From NCBI GenBank assembly GCA_964517495.1, contig CAZFER010000064.1:1-36951 (forward strand): DNA of 36,951 nt. The letters run 5' to 3'. The translations under genes and the position numbers were made by a program. This DNA comes from CAZFER01 sp964517495. Its GTDB lineage: Bacteria; Hinthialibacterota; Hinthialibacteria; Hinthialibacterales; Hinthialibacteraceae. How positions within the stretch are numbered: the stretch's first letter is position 1; every line of letters starts with the position of its first letter. Below the pieces are notes generated by a model. That model did not search any database and was not told where the DNA came from. It was given only the letters and a program-made list of their open reading frames with translations. Positions 15,277 through 23,923 of this stretch are shown here, piece by piece.

Positions 15277-16209
15277 TTACGCCACTTCACCCTTGGTTAC
15301 CTTCATGAAGACTTCCTCGAGGTCAGCCGGGAGTTCACGGAAGAAAAGGACGTTGATCTCCTTGTCGATCAGGCGTTTGTGCAGGTTGACCACTTCCCGT
15401 ATGTCGCCGATGTATTCCACCCGGGTGATCTGGCCCATGGCTTCCACATTTTGAACGCCGGGGAAATCCCAAAGGACTTTTTCCAGGCGCGGATCGGGTT
15501 CGAGAAGTTCGATTTCCAGAATCATATTCTCGCGGACCTGGCTCATAATGTTGCGGATATCGCCCGCTGCCAACAGCCGGCCTCGTTCGATGATTCCGAT
15601 CTTGTTGCAGCAATCCGCCAGTTCGGCGAGAATGTGCGATGAAATGAAGATGGTCTTCCCCATGCGTTGCAGTTCTTTGAGCAATTCTTTGATATAATGG
15701 CGGGCGCGCGGGTCCAAGCCGGATGCGGGTTCGTCAAGAATCAGAACTTCAGGATCGTGGACCAGGGTTTTCGCCAGGCAAAGCCGTTGTTTCATCCCGC
15801 GGGAAAGCCCCTCCACAAAATCATCGCGCTTGTTGTTTAAATCCAACAGATCGATGACATCGCGGATGATGTTTTTACGTTTATCCTTTTTTATGTTGTA
15901 GGCGGCGGCGAAAAAGTCAAGATACTCCCACACCCGCATGCCTTCATACACCCCGAATGAATCCGGCATATAGCCCATCGAACGGCGTACATCCATGGGG
16001 TGTTTGGTCACACTAAAGTCATTGATCCAGGCTTCGCCGGTGGTGGGTTTTAGCAGGGTCGCCAAAAAGCGGATGGTGGTGGTCTTGCCTGCCCCGTTAG
16101 GGCCGATAAAACCGAAGATATCTCCTTTTTCTACTTGAAGGTTAAAATCACTTACGGCTTCCATTTCACCGTATTTTTTGGAAAACCCTTCAATCCGAAT
16201 CATGCTCAT
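15277..16209 (-). CDS. ABC-2 exporter ATPase subunit
   Basis: A 310-residue ATP-binding subunit of an ABC-2 type exporter. Walker A GPNGAGKT (36-43), signature LSRGMKQR (135-142), Walker B VLILDEP (155-161) and the switch His192 are intact. The Q-loop region reads YMPDSFGVY, with Asp83 where most ATPases have Gln. After about 220 comes a C-terminal extension of about 90 residues as in DrrA/NatA-like exporters. AAGGAG lies seven bases before the ATG. The gene for the lipoprotein-like partner lies upstream on the same strand, and the permeases diverge beyond that. The substrate is unknown. Confidence 0.9.
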   Translation of the reverse strand: MSMIRIEGFSKKYGEMEAVSDFNLQVEKGDIFGFIGPNGAGKTTTIRFLATLLKPTTGEAWINDFSVTKHPMDVRRSMGYMPDSFGVYEGMRVWEYLDFFAAAYNIKKDKRKNIIRDVIDLLDLNNKRDDFVEGLSRGMKQRLCLAKTLVHDPEVLILDEPASGLDPRARHYIKELLKELQRMGKTIFISSHILAELADCCNKIGIIERGRLLAAGDIRNIMSQVRENMILEIELLEPDPRLEKVLWDFPGVQNVEAMGQITRVEYIGDIREVVNLHKRLIDKEINVLFFRELPADLEEVFMKVTKGEVA

Positions 16210-16284
16210 GCTTTGCTCCTTATTTTAAGCATCAGGGGATGGATGCCATACTTGTCAATTTTTCCTTGAAATCTTCGGTGTAAT

Positions 16285-16310
16285 CGGCTCCGCGGGAGCG
16301 TCGCCCTCCC
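16285..16310. repeat. Dispersed GC-rich motif
   Basis: A 5-bp stem GCTCC/GGAGC with a three-base GCG loop (16287-16299) runs into the TCGCCCTCCC block. Positions 16295-16310 match 407-422 at 15 of 16 positions. It lies in the 202-base gap between the ATPase and lipoprotein genes. Confidence 0.5.
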
Positions 16311-16369
16311 TGGGTTTGTCTTTACTCAACATTTTATAAAACAATGGAGAGTGTGCGTTAATCATTCAA

Positions 16370-16407
16370 CCCTCCCCTAGCCCCTCCCAGTCTTGGGAGG
16401 GGAATGG
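16370..16407. repeat. Dispersed C-rich palindromic element, copy 3
   Basis: A near-identical copy of 12283-12320, differing at two positions. It lies just beyond the stop of the 900-residue gene. Here the two arms CCCCTCCC and GGGAGGGG pair perfectly around a short AGTCTT loop, so it may also protect the 3' end of that transcript. Confidence 0.7.
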
Positions 16408-16411
16408 AGAT

Positions 16412-19141
16412 CTACCATACGATCTCGTTCTCATATCCTGATTCATCTGCTCCGCTTATCATGCGGCCTAAAAACCGGTCGGATTCTTCCGAGCCGTAAT
16501 CCATTTTCAAGTGAATGCGAATATCCTGTTTTTTGATGGAGACACCCCATGATGTGCCAGTTTTCATTCTCAAATTAATACGCCCACTTGTACGGTCGAC
16601 ATAAAAGGCGGGATTTTTAATCCAGCCTTCGCTGTCGGATATGCTGGAAAGCAAATCGAATTCATTGGTCAAGATATTTTCAATTTGGATTTGATGCTCG
16701 GACTTGGGATGGTTGGTGCCATCCATAAAAACAGAGCGCCATTGGCTTGAACCAGTGGGTGACATTCTCATTCGGCCCATACCATAATTTTGTTGGCGCA
16801 TATTTCCGAAGAACATGGTTCGATAATTGACGTTGATCCTTAAGGATTTCACCAGTCCATCTTTTAAGGGAGTATCTGTTACCATACTCCATTCTTTGGT
16901 GTTATTACGGTCGATGGAGATCTGTTCAAGATAATCACCGGTCCGAACGGGTACGGCGGATCGTATATTGGTTCGGCTTTGCTGTCGCCAGGTCTGCTGC
17001 CAGGCTTTATCAAGAAAATTCCATGAATTTGTGTCAATGTTGTATTCCCCTACCAGATTAGAAGATAATCCATAAATAACGGAGAAAAGTGAGTGTCCAT
17101 TTGGTTCAATATCCCGGTCATTGAGTTGAAAATCAAACACCGAGGAAGCCACTTCGGCTGTCAAAACGGCGATACTGTCGTTGATATGATAATCCAGTAA
17201 CGATGTGGCATATTGTTTTTTTAGATGATCATTAACAAATGAAGGAAACTTTATGTCGCGACTCAGTCCACCATAGGTTCTGCTTCCCCATCCCATGTTT
17301 CGCATTTGATTCAATTCATTTTGAAAATTATATGACATACGCACGCCCACTTGTTCAATGTTGATGGTTTCATCCGGGGCCATGTCCTTCAAGCTGATCG
17401 CTGCCTGGTTGCGAGTAAAAATTACAGGATTTTTGAGTGCGAATCCTGTTTTGTTGGTTAATTGCCCGGTGAAGTTGCCTGAATTGTTTTGAATTTTACC
17501 CACGATTCCCGCTCCAATCGGGGTGGTGTGCTGGGTTTTGATCAAGCGCTGTGACCAATGGTAAATCAGAAAATCTTCAACCATCGGCCCTTCTTCTTCA
17601 TAACGGATATTCAATGTTTCATCCAGACGATCCTCACCACGCATGGATTGCACCATGGGGATCTGGGGAAAGGCAAGTGGGTTATGAAAATACAGGTCAT
17701 ACCACTGGCGCACTGGTGAATAGATGGAGCAATAGCTGGTGGTTTGGGCATAGGCGGCGCTGGGATGAGATTCGATAATACTGATTTCATTAACCGCCAC
17801 ACTGCTCTGCTGGCGCAAAGCCCCAATGTAATATACACCGACAGCAAAAATGATCGCCCATACCGGTACCGTCAACCAGGCCCATTCCAACCGTCCGATT
17901 TTTTTGAATACAAAGTAATTAATTGGAACAATCAGCAGAATGTAACATCCCAGGTAAATCCCGATAAACCATGTGCTGGGCAACTCAGCCTGGAAGGCCA
18001 TGCGTAAAAAGGACGTTACCAGCCCATCCATCTCGGTGACCACTTGGGGAGATAAAATGGGGATGGGTTCAGTAATAAATTGCGCAAAAATCTCATTTAA
18101 TTCAGAAGGAGATGGGAAAAGGGGTTGTTCCAAACTCGAAGCGACAAAGATAATTCGCCCCGCACCCCATTCTCGTTCAATCAAAAAGGGAGCCCCATTG
18201 GCTTCGATCAAGACTTCTATATTGGGGTCATCAATCAACTCGCCGGTGGCCACAATTAATTTTGAATTAATCGTTGGTTTCAACTTACTGTCTTTGACAT
18301 TTAATGGTGTGTTTTCCTCCAACACTTCTGAGCCGGTGAGGGTCATGGGGACATAAAGTTTAAAGGCCGAATTTGACAGTTCCTGCCAAAATTCCCCGGC
18401 AGCCAAGACCAGGGTTCCCCCCATTTGAATCCACTCATCAAGCGATTTTTGCTGTCCCTCGGTTAAAGTGGCGGTTGGCCCGGCATCCCACAACAGGGTG
18501 TCTATATTTCGGTAACTAACCCAATAATCGGGTAAAAATGTTGGATTGGTATGGATAACCCGCCGGAAATATTCCACATCCATTTGCGGCCGGTGGGCTA
18601 AATGGCTATGGGTTCCCCGCTGAGGGCTCATAACCGCAATCACTCGGTCGGTTTCATCATAATTGGCGCTGACCGTCACCAATTCAATGGGGATCAATTG
18701 TCCTCCGGTTCGCACATAAAATTCCAACTCAGTCAAACCGGTTTCCATATAAATGGGGAGTTCGTAAACCTTGGGTGACTTGGTGGGTAGATCGACGGGC
18801 ATGCGATAATTGATGGTGCCATCTTTAATTTGAACGAGAAGTTCACCCTTAATGGGATCGAGGTTATTGGTAAGTTCCAACCGAATGGGGATCCAGGCTT
18901 CCGACCGTCTGAAGGGCAGATCCGGGTCAAAACCGGCATAAACCACAGCGGTGATCGGATCTTCTTCATCACTGGCGGGCCTTATCCCACAGGAGGCAAG
19001 GATCAGCAGACAAAGAAGCATCACGCCAAGAAGATCACGGGGTTGCCTGCCAGCCAAATGAATCCATCGAGTCACGTTCAATTGCAAAAGCCATCCTAAC
19101 ATTTTGTTCAAACTGGGGTTCAACGTTATTTCCCTCCCCAT
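16412..19141 (-). CDS. Lipoprotein-like membrane protein with GATase-like domain
   Basis: A large protein of up to 909 residues, not assigned to a named family. A hydrophobic stretch ends in LILASC (Cys51), a lipobox. An envelope domain follows (about 60-385); the part near 205-250 (LTEGQQKSLDEWIQMGGTLVLAAGE) resembles a class I glutamine-amidotransferase-like fold without an evident catalytic Cys. Two membrane helices (390-412, 419-441) come next, then a 460-residue C-terminal domain expected outside. Its position beside an ABC ATPase and permeases recalls the auxiliary GldG-type subunits. The start is uncertain: GGGGAGG lies inside the frame just after ATG 19141 and is placed to drive TTG at 19123. 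Confidence 0.65.
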   Translation of the reverse strand: MGREITLNPSLNKMLGWLLQLNVTRWIHLAGRQPRDLLGVMLLCLLILASCGIRPASDEEDPITAVVYAGFDPDLPFRRSEAWIPIRLELTNNLDPIKGELLVQIKDGTINYRMPVDLPTKSPKVYELPIYMETGLTELEFYVRTGGQLIPIELVTVSANYDETDRVIAVMSPQRGTHSHLAHRPQMDVEYFRRVIHTNPTFLPDYWVSYRNIDTLLWDAGPTATLTEGQQKSLDEWIQMGGTLVLAAGEFWQELSNSAFKLYVPMTLTGSEVLEENTPLNVKDSKLKPTINSKLIVATGELIDDPNIEVLIEANGAPFLIEREWGAGRIIFVASSLEQPLFPSPSELNEIFAQFITEPIPILSPQVVTEMDGLVTSFLRMAFQAELPSTWFIGIYLGCYILLIVPINYFVFKKIGRLEWAWLTVPVWAIIFAVGVYYIGALRQQSSVAVNEISIIESHPSAAYAQTTSYCSIYSPVRQWYDLYFHNPLAFPQIPMVQSMRGEDRLDETLNIRYEEEGPMVEDFLIYHWSQRLIKTQHTTPIGAGIVGKIQNNSGNFTGQLTNKTGFALKNPVIFTRNQAAISLKDMAPDETINIEQVGVRMSYNFQNELNQMRNMGWGSRTYGGLSRDIKFPSFVNDHLKKQYATSLLDYHINDSIAVLTAEVASSVFDFQLNDRDIEPNGHSLFSVIYGLSSNLVGEYNIDTNSWNFLDKAWQQTWRQQSRTNIRSAVPVRTGDYLEQISIDRNNTKEWSMVTDTPLKDGLVKSLRINVNYRTMFFGNMRQQNYGMGRMRMSPTGSSQWRSVFMDGTNHPKSEHQIQIENILTNEFDLLSSISDSEGWIKNPAFYVDRTSGRINLRMKTGTSWGVSIKKQDIRIHLKMDYGSEESDRFLGRMISGADESGYENEIVW

Positions 19142-19144
19142 TCA

Positions 19145-19216
19145 ACAACCTGACATTTTACCAAAAATTGTACTATCTTACAAGCATAGACAATTTTTAC
19201 ACGAGCGTCAGGTTGT
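19145..19216. promoter_or_regulatory. 72-bp nested palindrome in divergent control region
   Basis: Outer arms ACAACCTGAC (19145-19154) and GTCAGGTTGT (19207-19216) are perfect 10-bp inverses. Eight bases inside on each side, AAAAATTGT (19163-19171) and ACAATTTTT (19190-19198) are perfect 9-bp inverses. CTAT/ATAG extends the core. The right outer arm carries AGG, the likely ribosome binding site of the first permease (ATG 19218). A minus-strand promoter TTGTAA-N17-TAAAAT (19178-19183, 19155-19160) lies within it. It could be an operator, an RNA hairpin that masks the start, or both. Confidence 0.65.
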
Positions 19217-19217
19217 G

Positions 19218-21080
19218 ATGCGACTATTTTTACTCTGGAAGATTCTATATTCGCCACTCCTCCGGCGGGAAGTGCAGCGTCTTTTAAGAAGCAAAAAATC
19301 TTTTTTTGTTTTTTTCATATTATTATTAATCGTTTATGGCCTGTTGCTGGTTCGTTGGGATTATATCACAAACAGTATAAGCCATCATAATTTCCCAGCC
19401 GCCAATCGTGCCTTGTTTTATACGCTTTCTCAAATTCATCTGGTTTTTCTGCTTATCCTTACACCGTTTATTTTCGCACCGCTCATTGTAGAGGAACGCC
19501 GGCGGGGGACGTTGGATTTACTGCTCACCTCACCGCTTTCCATTATCCATTTTGTGAGCGCAAAATGGATGGCGCCTTTCTTTTATTATGCGTTTGTTTT
19601 AGTTGGCACCCTGCCGCTTTTATCGTTATCCCTCCTGGGAGGTGGAATATCTGTCATAGAAATAATACGAGTGTATGCCCTGTTTGTGTCAGTGGTTTTA
19701 CTGGGAAGTGGTGTTGGTCTCCTTTGTTCAACGCTTTCACCCAGCATGATCCGGGTGTATATTAATACATCCCTTCTGATGATCATCCTGTTGGTAATAA
19801 TCCCTTTTCACAAAACGATTCTTACCTATCTAAGTCACGTATTTTTTCACCATTCCGCGGCTTTCCCAAAAATGGGAATGGATATCTTTTTTTATCTTTT
19901 CAATCCGGTTTTTCTATTAGTGAATGAAAGCAATCCATCTTATCTCGCGTTTGCCAGAATCGCCTATAGTGGTCTCGAACAAAACAATGATTTTGGCCTA
20001 TTTCAAATTTCTAACAAATATTTAATAACCCACGCATTTGAGTTTTATATTGTATTCTCCTTCATTGTATTCATCTTCTGCTTTTTAATCACTTATTACC
20101 GAGCCGCATTTTTAGCCCGCAAAGAGGAAAGAGTAAGGAAATCGGGTAAAAAAGAGCGAAAATCAACCAATAAAGTGTGGGCATATCTTGTCCGTGACCT
20201 GGGCACCGATTTGACACGCGCCCTGGATCGCTATCATGAGAAGTCCGATTCATATCTCCAGCGTCTTCAGTGGTTTGCAAAGTATAATTCCCTGCTGAGA
20301 ATGGGAAGTTGGGCGCTGATCGCCGGTTTTTTAGCATTGCCAATCTCAATTACACCTTATGTTTTTATTCTTCTCCCCTTGCTATTGCCCGTTTTCTTCA
20401 CCTTTCCCCTGGCTGCCAGCGGGATCAGCAGCGAATATGAGAAAAACACCCTGGATTTGCTTAAAACGACTCTGTTATCACCCTACCATTTGGTACGGTC
20501 AAAATTGCATATCTATCATTTGTATAGTGTGGTGTTGGTTTTCTTATTTGTGTTACCAGGTTTAATCACCCGCATTTTGGTGCATGATTCATTTGAAAAC
20601 ATGATGCTTCCTCTTGTCTTTTTTGGGATTTCTTACTTGACATTGCGGTTGTTTACCGTGATTTCAATCTATTTTTCCGCCGCAACCCGCCGTTCCCATC
20701 TAGCGCTTATTTGGACCATTCTGTTATATCTTGTTATACTATTTGCTCCAGTGTGGATTTCATTATTTGCTTCTGCATCTCTTTTGAGTCACGATGGACA
20801 ATATTTATTTATAAGCTTGCGCAAAGGCATTTTCCCGGTATTGTGGGTGACGTTGGGTTTGCTGGTTCGAGGAGTATTTGTTTTATCTCCATTCACCCCA
20901 TTAATGATGTGGGATTCTATCACTCGTTTTGAGATGTTTGGCAGCAGAGAGTTAATTTTCTTGATTCCTGGATTGGGGATCGATACGTTAACGTTATTGA
21001 TTATTCAGATTTGTCTGTATATTTTATTAACCTATTTTTTCTTATATCTCACCATACGAATTTTCCGAAAAACAGAGTGA
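19218..21080 (+). CDS. Double-length ABC-2 permease, first copy
   Basis: A 620-residue polytopic membrane protein with about twelve hydrophobic segments in two halves. Each half starts with a membrane helix pair and carries the ABC-2 coupling pattern. In half 1 this is EERRRGTLDLLLTSPLS (about 92-108); in half 2 it is SEYEKNTLDLLKTTLLSP (about 405-422). This indicates internal duplication or fusion of two permease units. A charged linker (about 300-345) joins them. The start 19218 is chosen because AGG lies just upstream and the preceding frame overlaps the divergent gene. The family is ABC-2-type exporters; the substrate is unknown. A second similar gene follows after 84 bases. Confidence 0.82.
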   Translation: MRLFLLWKILYSPLLRREVQRLLRSKKSFFVFFILLLIVYGLLLVRWDYITNSISHHNFPAANRALFYTLSQIHLVFLLILTPFIFAPLIVEERRRGTLDLLLTSPLSIIHFVSAKWMAPFFYYAFVLVGTLPLLSLSLLGGGISVIEIIRVYALFVSVVLLGSGVGLLCSTLSPSMIRVYINTSLLMIILLVIIPFHKTILTYLSHVFFHHSAAFPKMGMDIFFYLFNPVFLLVNESNPSYLAFARIAYSGLEQNNDFGLFQISNKYLITHAFEFYIVFSFIVFIFCFLITYYRAAFLARKEERVRKSGKKERKSTNKVWAYLVRDLGTDLTRALDRYHEKSDSYLQRLQWFAKYNSLLRMGSWALIAGFLALPISITPYVFILLPLLLPVFFTFPLAASGISSEYEKNTLDLLKTTLLSPYHLVRSKLHIYHLYSVVLVFLFVLPGLITRILVHDSFENMMLPLVFFGISYLTLRLFTVISIYFSAATRRSHLALIWTILLYLVILFAPVWISLFASASLLSHDGQYLFISLRKGIFPVLWVTLGLLVRGVFVLSPFTPLMMWDSITRFEMFGSRELIFLIPGLGIDTLTLLIIQICLYILLTYFFLYLTIRIFRKTE

Positions 21081-21164
21081 GATACATTTTTGTGGGAGTT
21101 TTAAAATGGATGACCACTTGCAATATGCATTTTTACTGAAACTCATAACGATTGTGTTGTATAT

Positions 21165-23066
21165 ATGCTGAATTTTGTACAGAAGGTTATAACAAAACCC
21201 GTTTATGAGATTGTGGCATCTCCACTCTTGGGGCGTGAATTGCGTGTTTTTTTGCGCAGTAAAAAGTCCTTTTTTGCCATGCTTTTTTTCCTGCTGGCGC
21301 TGCTGGGGGTGGTAAGCCAAAACTGGGCGGCATTTGCTGCCCATTGGGAGCCGGGCCAAGATCTTGCTCATGGTGCGCGAAATCTATTTTTTGCCTTGTC
21401 TTATGGCCATTTGATCTTCTTGATGTTGGTTACCCCTTTTTTGATGGCGCCGTTGATCGCTGGCGAGCAAGAGAAATCAACCATTACGTTGATGTTGTCA
21501 TCCCCGATTTCGGTTACTCATTTTATCCTGGCCAAAGGATTGATTCCGTTAGTATTTGTGATTCTGTTGTTTACCGCGGCCGTGCCGGTTTTGGCGTTGT
21601 GTTTTTTGGGTGGAGGGTTGTCGGCGGCTGATTTGACGCGAACCTATTTGATTTTGTTGTCAGCCACGCTTTGTTATGGCAGTTTGGGATTATATTGCTC
21701 TACCCTGCGTCCGCGTGTGTATGAGGTGTATTTGATCACGGTGTTAATGGTGCTGATTTATGGTTTTATTCTCCCTTATCATGGCACCATCTGGCATTTT
21801 TTAACCACCATGCGGTGGGAAGGGGTGGCTTATAACAATCACGGTTTTCATTATCTGAGCCATTATTATGCGTTGATTGATGAGAATCTTGCAGTGACTG
21901 ATCCTCAATATGTTCAAAGAACCATCCCCTTTCCTAATATCCGTGTTTTATGGGATCCTTCTGTTTCGTTAATGACCCGAATTCCGTTTGGACCGGTGCT
22001 CCATTATCTTTTATCCGCGCTAATTTGTGTGGTTTTAATACGCTTATCCGTCTTACGAGTAAGGAAGATCGCTCTGGGTGAAGCTTATGTGGTGTCAATT
22101 GAGGATGAGGAAGAGGAGGAACTGCCGGAATTTCATGAACGCGATTATGACATCACTTTTGAAAATACGTCAGATGAGGGGAATCCGGGATTGGTCTTGG
22201 AAAGGCGGGTTCAATGGTTTGCCAAGGTAACGGTTCTGATTCGTTTGTTTTATATCTCATTAATGGTGTCGGTGATCGCTTTACCCTTGTCGTCGTACGA
22301 GGGATCGTGGTTATTTTTATCAATCCCCTTTATGGCGGCGGCCTTTTTTACCCTTCCACTGGCGGCCACCAGTATCAGCAGTGATTATGAACGCCAGACT
22401 CTTGACCTCATTCGAACGTCATTGTTAAGCAGCAGGCAAATCATTCATGCGAAATTTATTTCGAATCTGCAATACAGCCTGGTGATTGCCTTTGCATTGT
22501 ATGCGCCGGGGATGTTATTGCAAATCTTATGTGGCTGGGTGTTTGGTTATGAGGTGGATCTCGCCAGCAGTTTGGCAGATACGATTGCCATTATTTGGTG
22601 CCCTTTGCTGATTGTGTGTGCTCTATCAATATACACAGCACTTGGGCTATATTGCTCGACCTTGTTCAGGCGAACCAACCGGTCGATGTTGATCGCTGGT
22701 GTGGTGATCCTGCTGACATTGGTGGCCCCTTTTATGCTGCCGGATGTGGGTGTGGATGCGATTCGGCAATCATCCACCTGGTTATTGCTGGGATTGGCCT
22801 TTTTAAGCCCGTTATCCGGGGTAGCGTTAGTATTTCCAGAGGGTAGTATTAATATGCCTGGAATTTCGATCATGGTGCGAAATTTCCTTCATTATTTAAG
22901 CGGTGCGAATATTCAAGAATCTGTCACGAAAGGTGTGGTGTTGGAACCAGCTACTTATATTCCCTTTGCACCTTACATTTTTGCCTCATTACAGTGTATA
23001 TTTTGCGTGTTGGGAGCAACGTATTTATTGAATAGAAGTGTGGCTGTTTTAGAAAAGCGGGATTAA
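21165..23066 (+). CDS. Double-length ABC-2 permease, second copy
   Basis: A 633-residue paralogue of the preceding gene with the same two-halves architecture. Coupling patterns are GEQEKSTITLMLSSPIS (about 100-116) and SSDYERQTLDLIRTSLLSS (about 405-423). Both proteins share an RSKKSFF segment after the first amphipathic region and a QWFAK motif at the start of half 2, so they arose by gene duplication. The linker contains an acidic run EDEEEEE (about 313-319). The two permeases probably form a heterodimer served by the ATPase at 15277-16209. No strong ribosome binding site precedes the ATG. Confidence 0.82.
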   Translation: MLNFVQKVITKPVYEIVASPLLGRELRVFLRSKKSFFAMLFFLLALLGVVSQNWAAFAAHWEPGQDLAHGARNLFFALSYGHLIFLMLVTPFLMAPLIAGEQEKSTITLMLSSPISVTHFILAKGLIPLVFVILLFTAAVPVLALCFLGGGLSAADLTRTYLILLSATLCYGSLGLYCSTLRPRVYEVYLITVLMVLIYGFILPYHGTIWHFLTTMRWEGVAYNNHGFHYLSHYYALIDENLAVTDPQYVQRTIPFPNIRVLWDPSVSLMTRIPFGPVLHYLLSALICVVLIRLSVLRVRKIALGEAYVVSIEDEEEEELPEFHERDYDITFENTSDEGNPGLVLERRVQWFAKVTVLIRLFYISLMVSVIALPLSSYEGSWLFLSIPFMAAAFFTLPLAATSISSDYERQTLDLIRTSLLSSRQIIHAKFISNLQYSLVIAFALYAPGMLLQILCGWVFGYEVDLASSLADTIAIIWCPLLIVCALSIYTALGLYCSTLFRRTNRSMLIAGVVILLTLVAPFMLPDVGVDAIRQSSTWLLLGLAFLSPLSGVALVFPEGSINMPGISIMVRNFLHYLSGANIQESVTKGVVLEPATYIPFAPYIFASLQCIFCVLGATYLLNRSVAVLEKRD

Positions 23067-23087
23067 ACCCATTAAACACCTTTTAAT

Positions 23088-23120
23088 TTGACACGAGTAG
23101 TGGTATTTTTACGCTATAAT
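23088..23120 (+). promoter_or_regulatory. Candidate plsC promoter with long spacer
   Basis: Perfect consensus TTGACA (23088-23093) and TATAAT (23115-23120), but 21 bases apart, beyond the usual 16-18. TATAAT ends 12 bases before the plsC ATG, predicting a leader of about six bases and no ribosome binding site. Confidence 0.4.
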
Positions 23121-23132
23121 ATTTAACGAAAA

Positions 23133-23795
23133 ATGAACTTATATTATCGCATTCAGTGGCTTGTTTTACGGTTTATTGCACGAATCTATTTCCGTTTAAC
23201 GATAAATGGTTCAGAACATGTGCCGATGGAAGGACCTGTTCTTTTAGCGATCAATCACAGCAGTTTTTTGGATCCCCCTCTTACGGCCATTGGGATTAAC
23301 CGGCAGGTTAATTTTCTGGCGAAGGAGGAATTATTTCGAGTTCCACTGTTTCGGTGGTGGATGAGTTCGGTTGGTGTCCACCCAGTTGGCCGCAAAAAAG
23401 GAGATGCAGGTGCTATACTTCGGGCGATGAGATTGCTGAAAGAAGAGAGGGCATTAGTCATTTATCCTGAAGGAACCCGCACCGACGATGGTGAGATACA
23501 ACCGTTTGAAGAAGGATTGGCATGGCTGGCGTTAAAATCACGCGCTCCCATCGTTCCGATTTATTTATCCGGAACCTATCGGGCAATGCCTCGAGGAAAG
23601 TGCTTCCCAAAACCTTGCCATGTTCACTTTGAAATCGGAGAATGTATAGAGCCAGCTGGTTTTCCCAAAGAGGAGACAGTGGAAGAATCGATTCAATCGT
23701 TAACAAAACAAATTTATGATAAAATAACAGAACTGAGGGACTATGTTCGCATAAAAACGGAGGGGGAAATAAAAAACCCATCGATTCCTGCATGA
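23133..23795 (+). CDS. plsC: 1-acyl-sn-glycerol-3-phosphate acyltransferase
   Basis: A 220-residue inner-membrane-associated acyltransferase making phosphatidic acid from lysophosphatidic acid. Motif I NHSSFLD (Asn41 to Asp47), with the catalytic His42 and Asp47, motif III YPEGTR (111-116) and motif IV VPIYLSGTYRAM are all present. The N-terminal 25 residues are hydrophobic with basic residues and probably bind the membrane. Length is normal for PlsC. No ribosome binding site precedes the ATG, so it may be translated from a near-leaderless mRNA. It is followed by rpsA on the same strand, a pairing seen in several bacteria with cmk-plsC-rpsA order (cmk is absent here). Confidence 0.9.
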   Translation: MNLYYRIQWLVLRFIARIYFRLTINGSEHVPMEGPVLLAINHSSFLDPPLTAIGINRQVNFLAKEELFRVPLFRWWMSSVGVHPVGRKKGDAGAILRAMRLLKEERALVIYPEGTRTDDGEIQPFEEGLAWLALKSRAPIVPIYLSGTYRAMPRGKCFPKPCHVHFEIGECIEPAGFPKEETVEESIQSLTKQIYDKITELRDYVRIKTEGEIKNPSIPA

Positions 23796-23861
23796 GAAGG
23801 CTTAACACGGCATAAAAATCTTGTAAAATCCCTTGGGTTTTATTGAAGTTGGCATAAAATC

Positions 23862-23890
23862 CCGACAAAATCCTTGTTGTTGACTATAGT
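23862..23890 (+). promoter_or_regulatory. Candidate rpsA promoter
   Basis: CCGACA (23862-23867) and TATAGT (23885-23890), 17 bases apart. The predicted start near 23897 would leave a leader of about 27 bases with GGAG nine bases before the ATG. Confidence 0.4.
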
Positions 23891-23923
23891 ATCCTCAACA
23901 CCAAATCGTAGGAGTTAAGTTAG

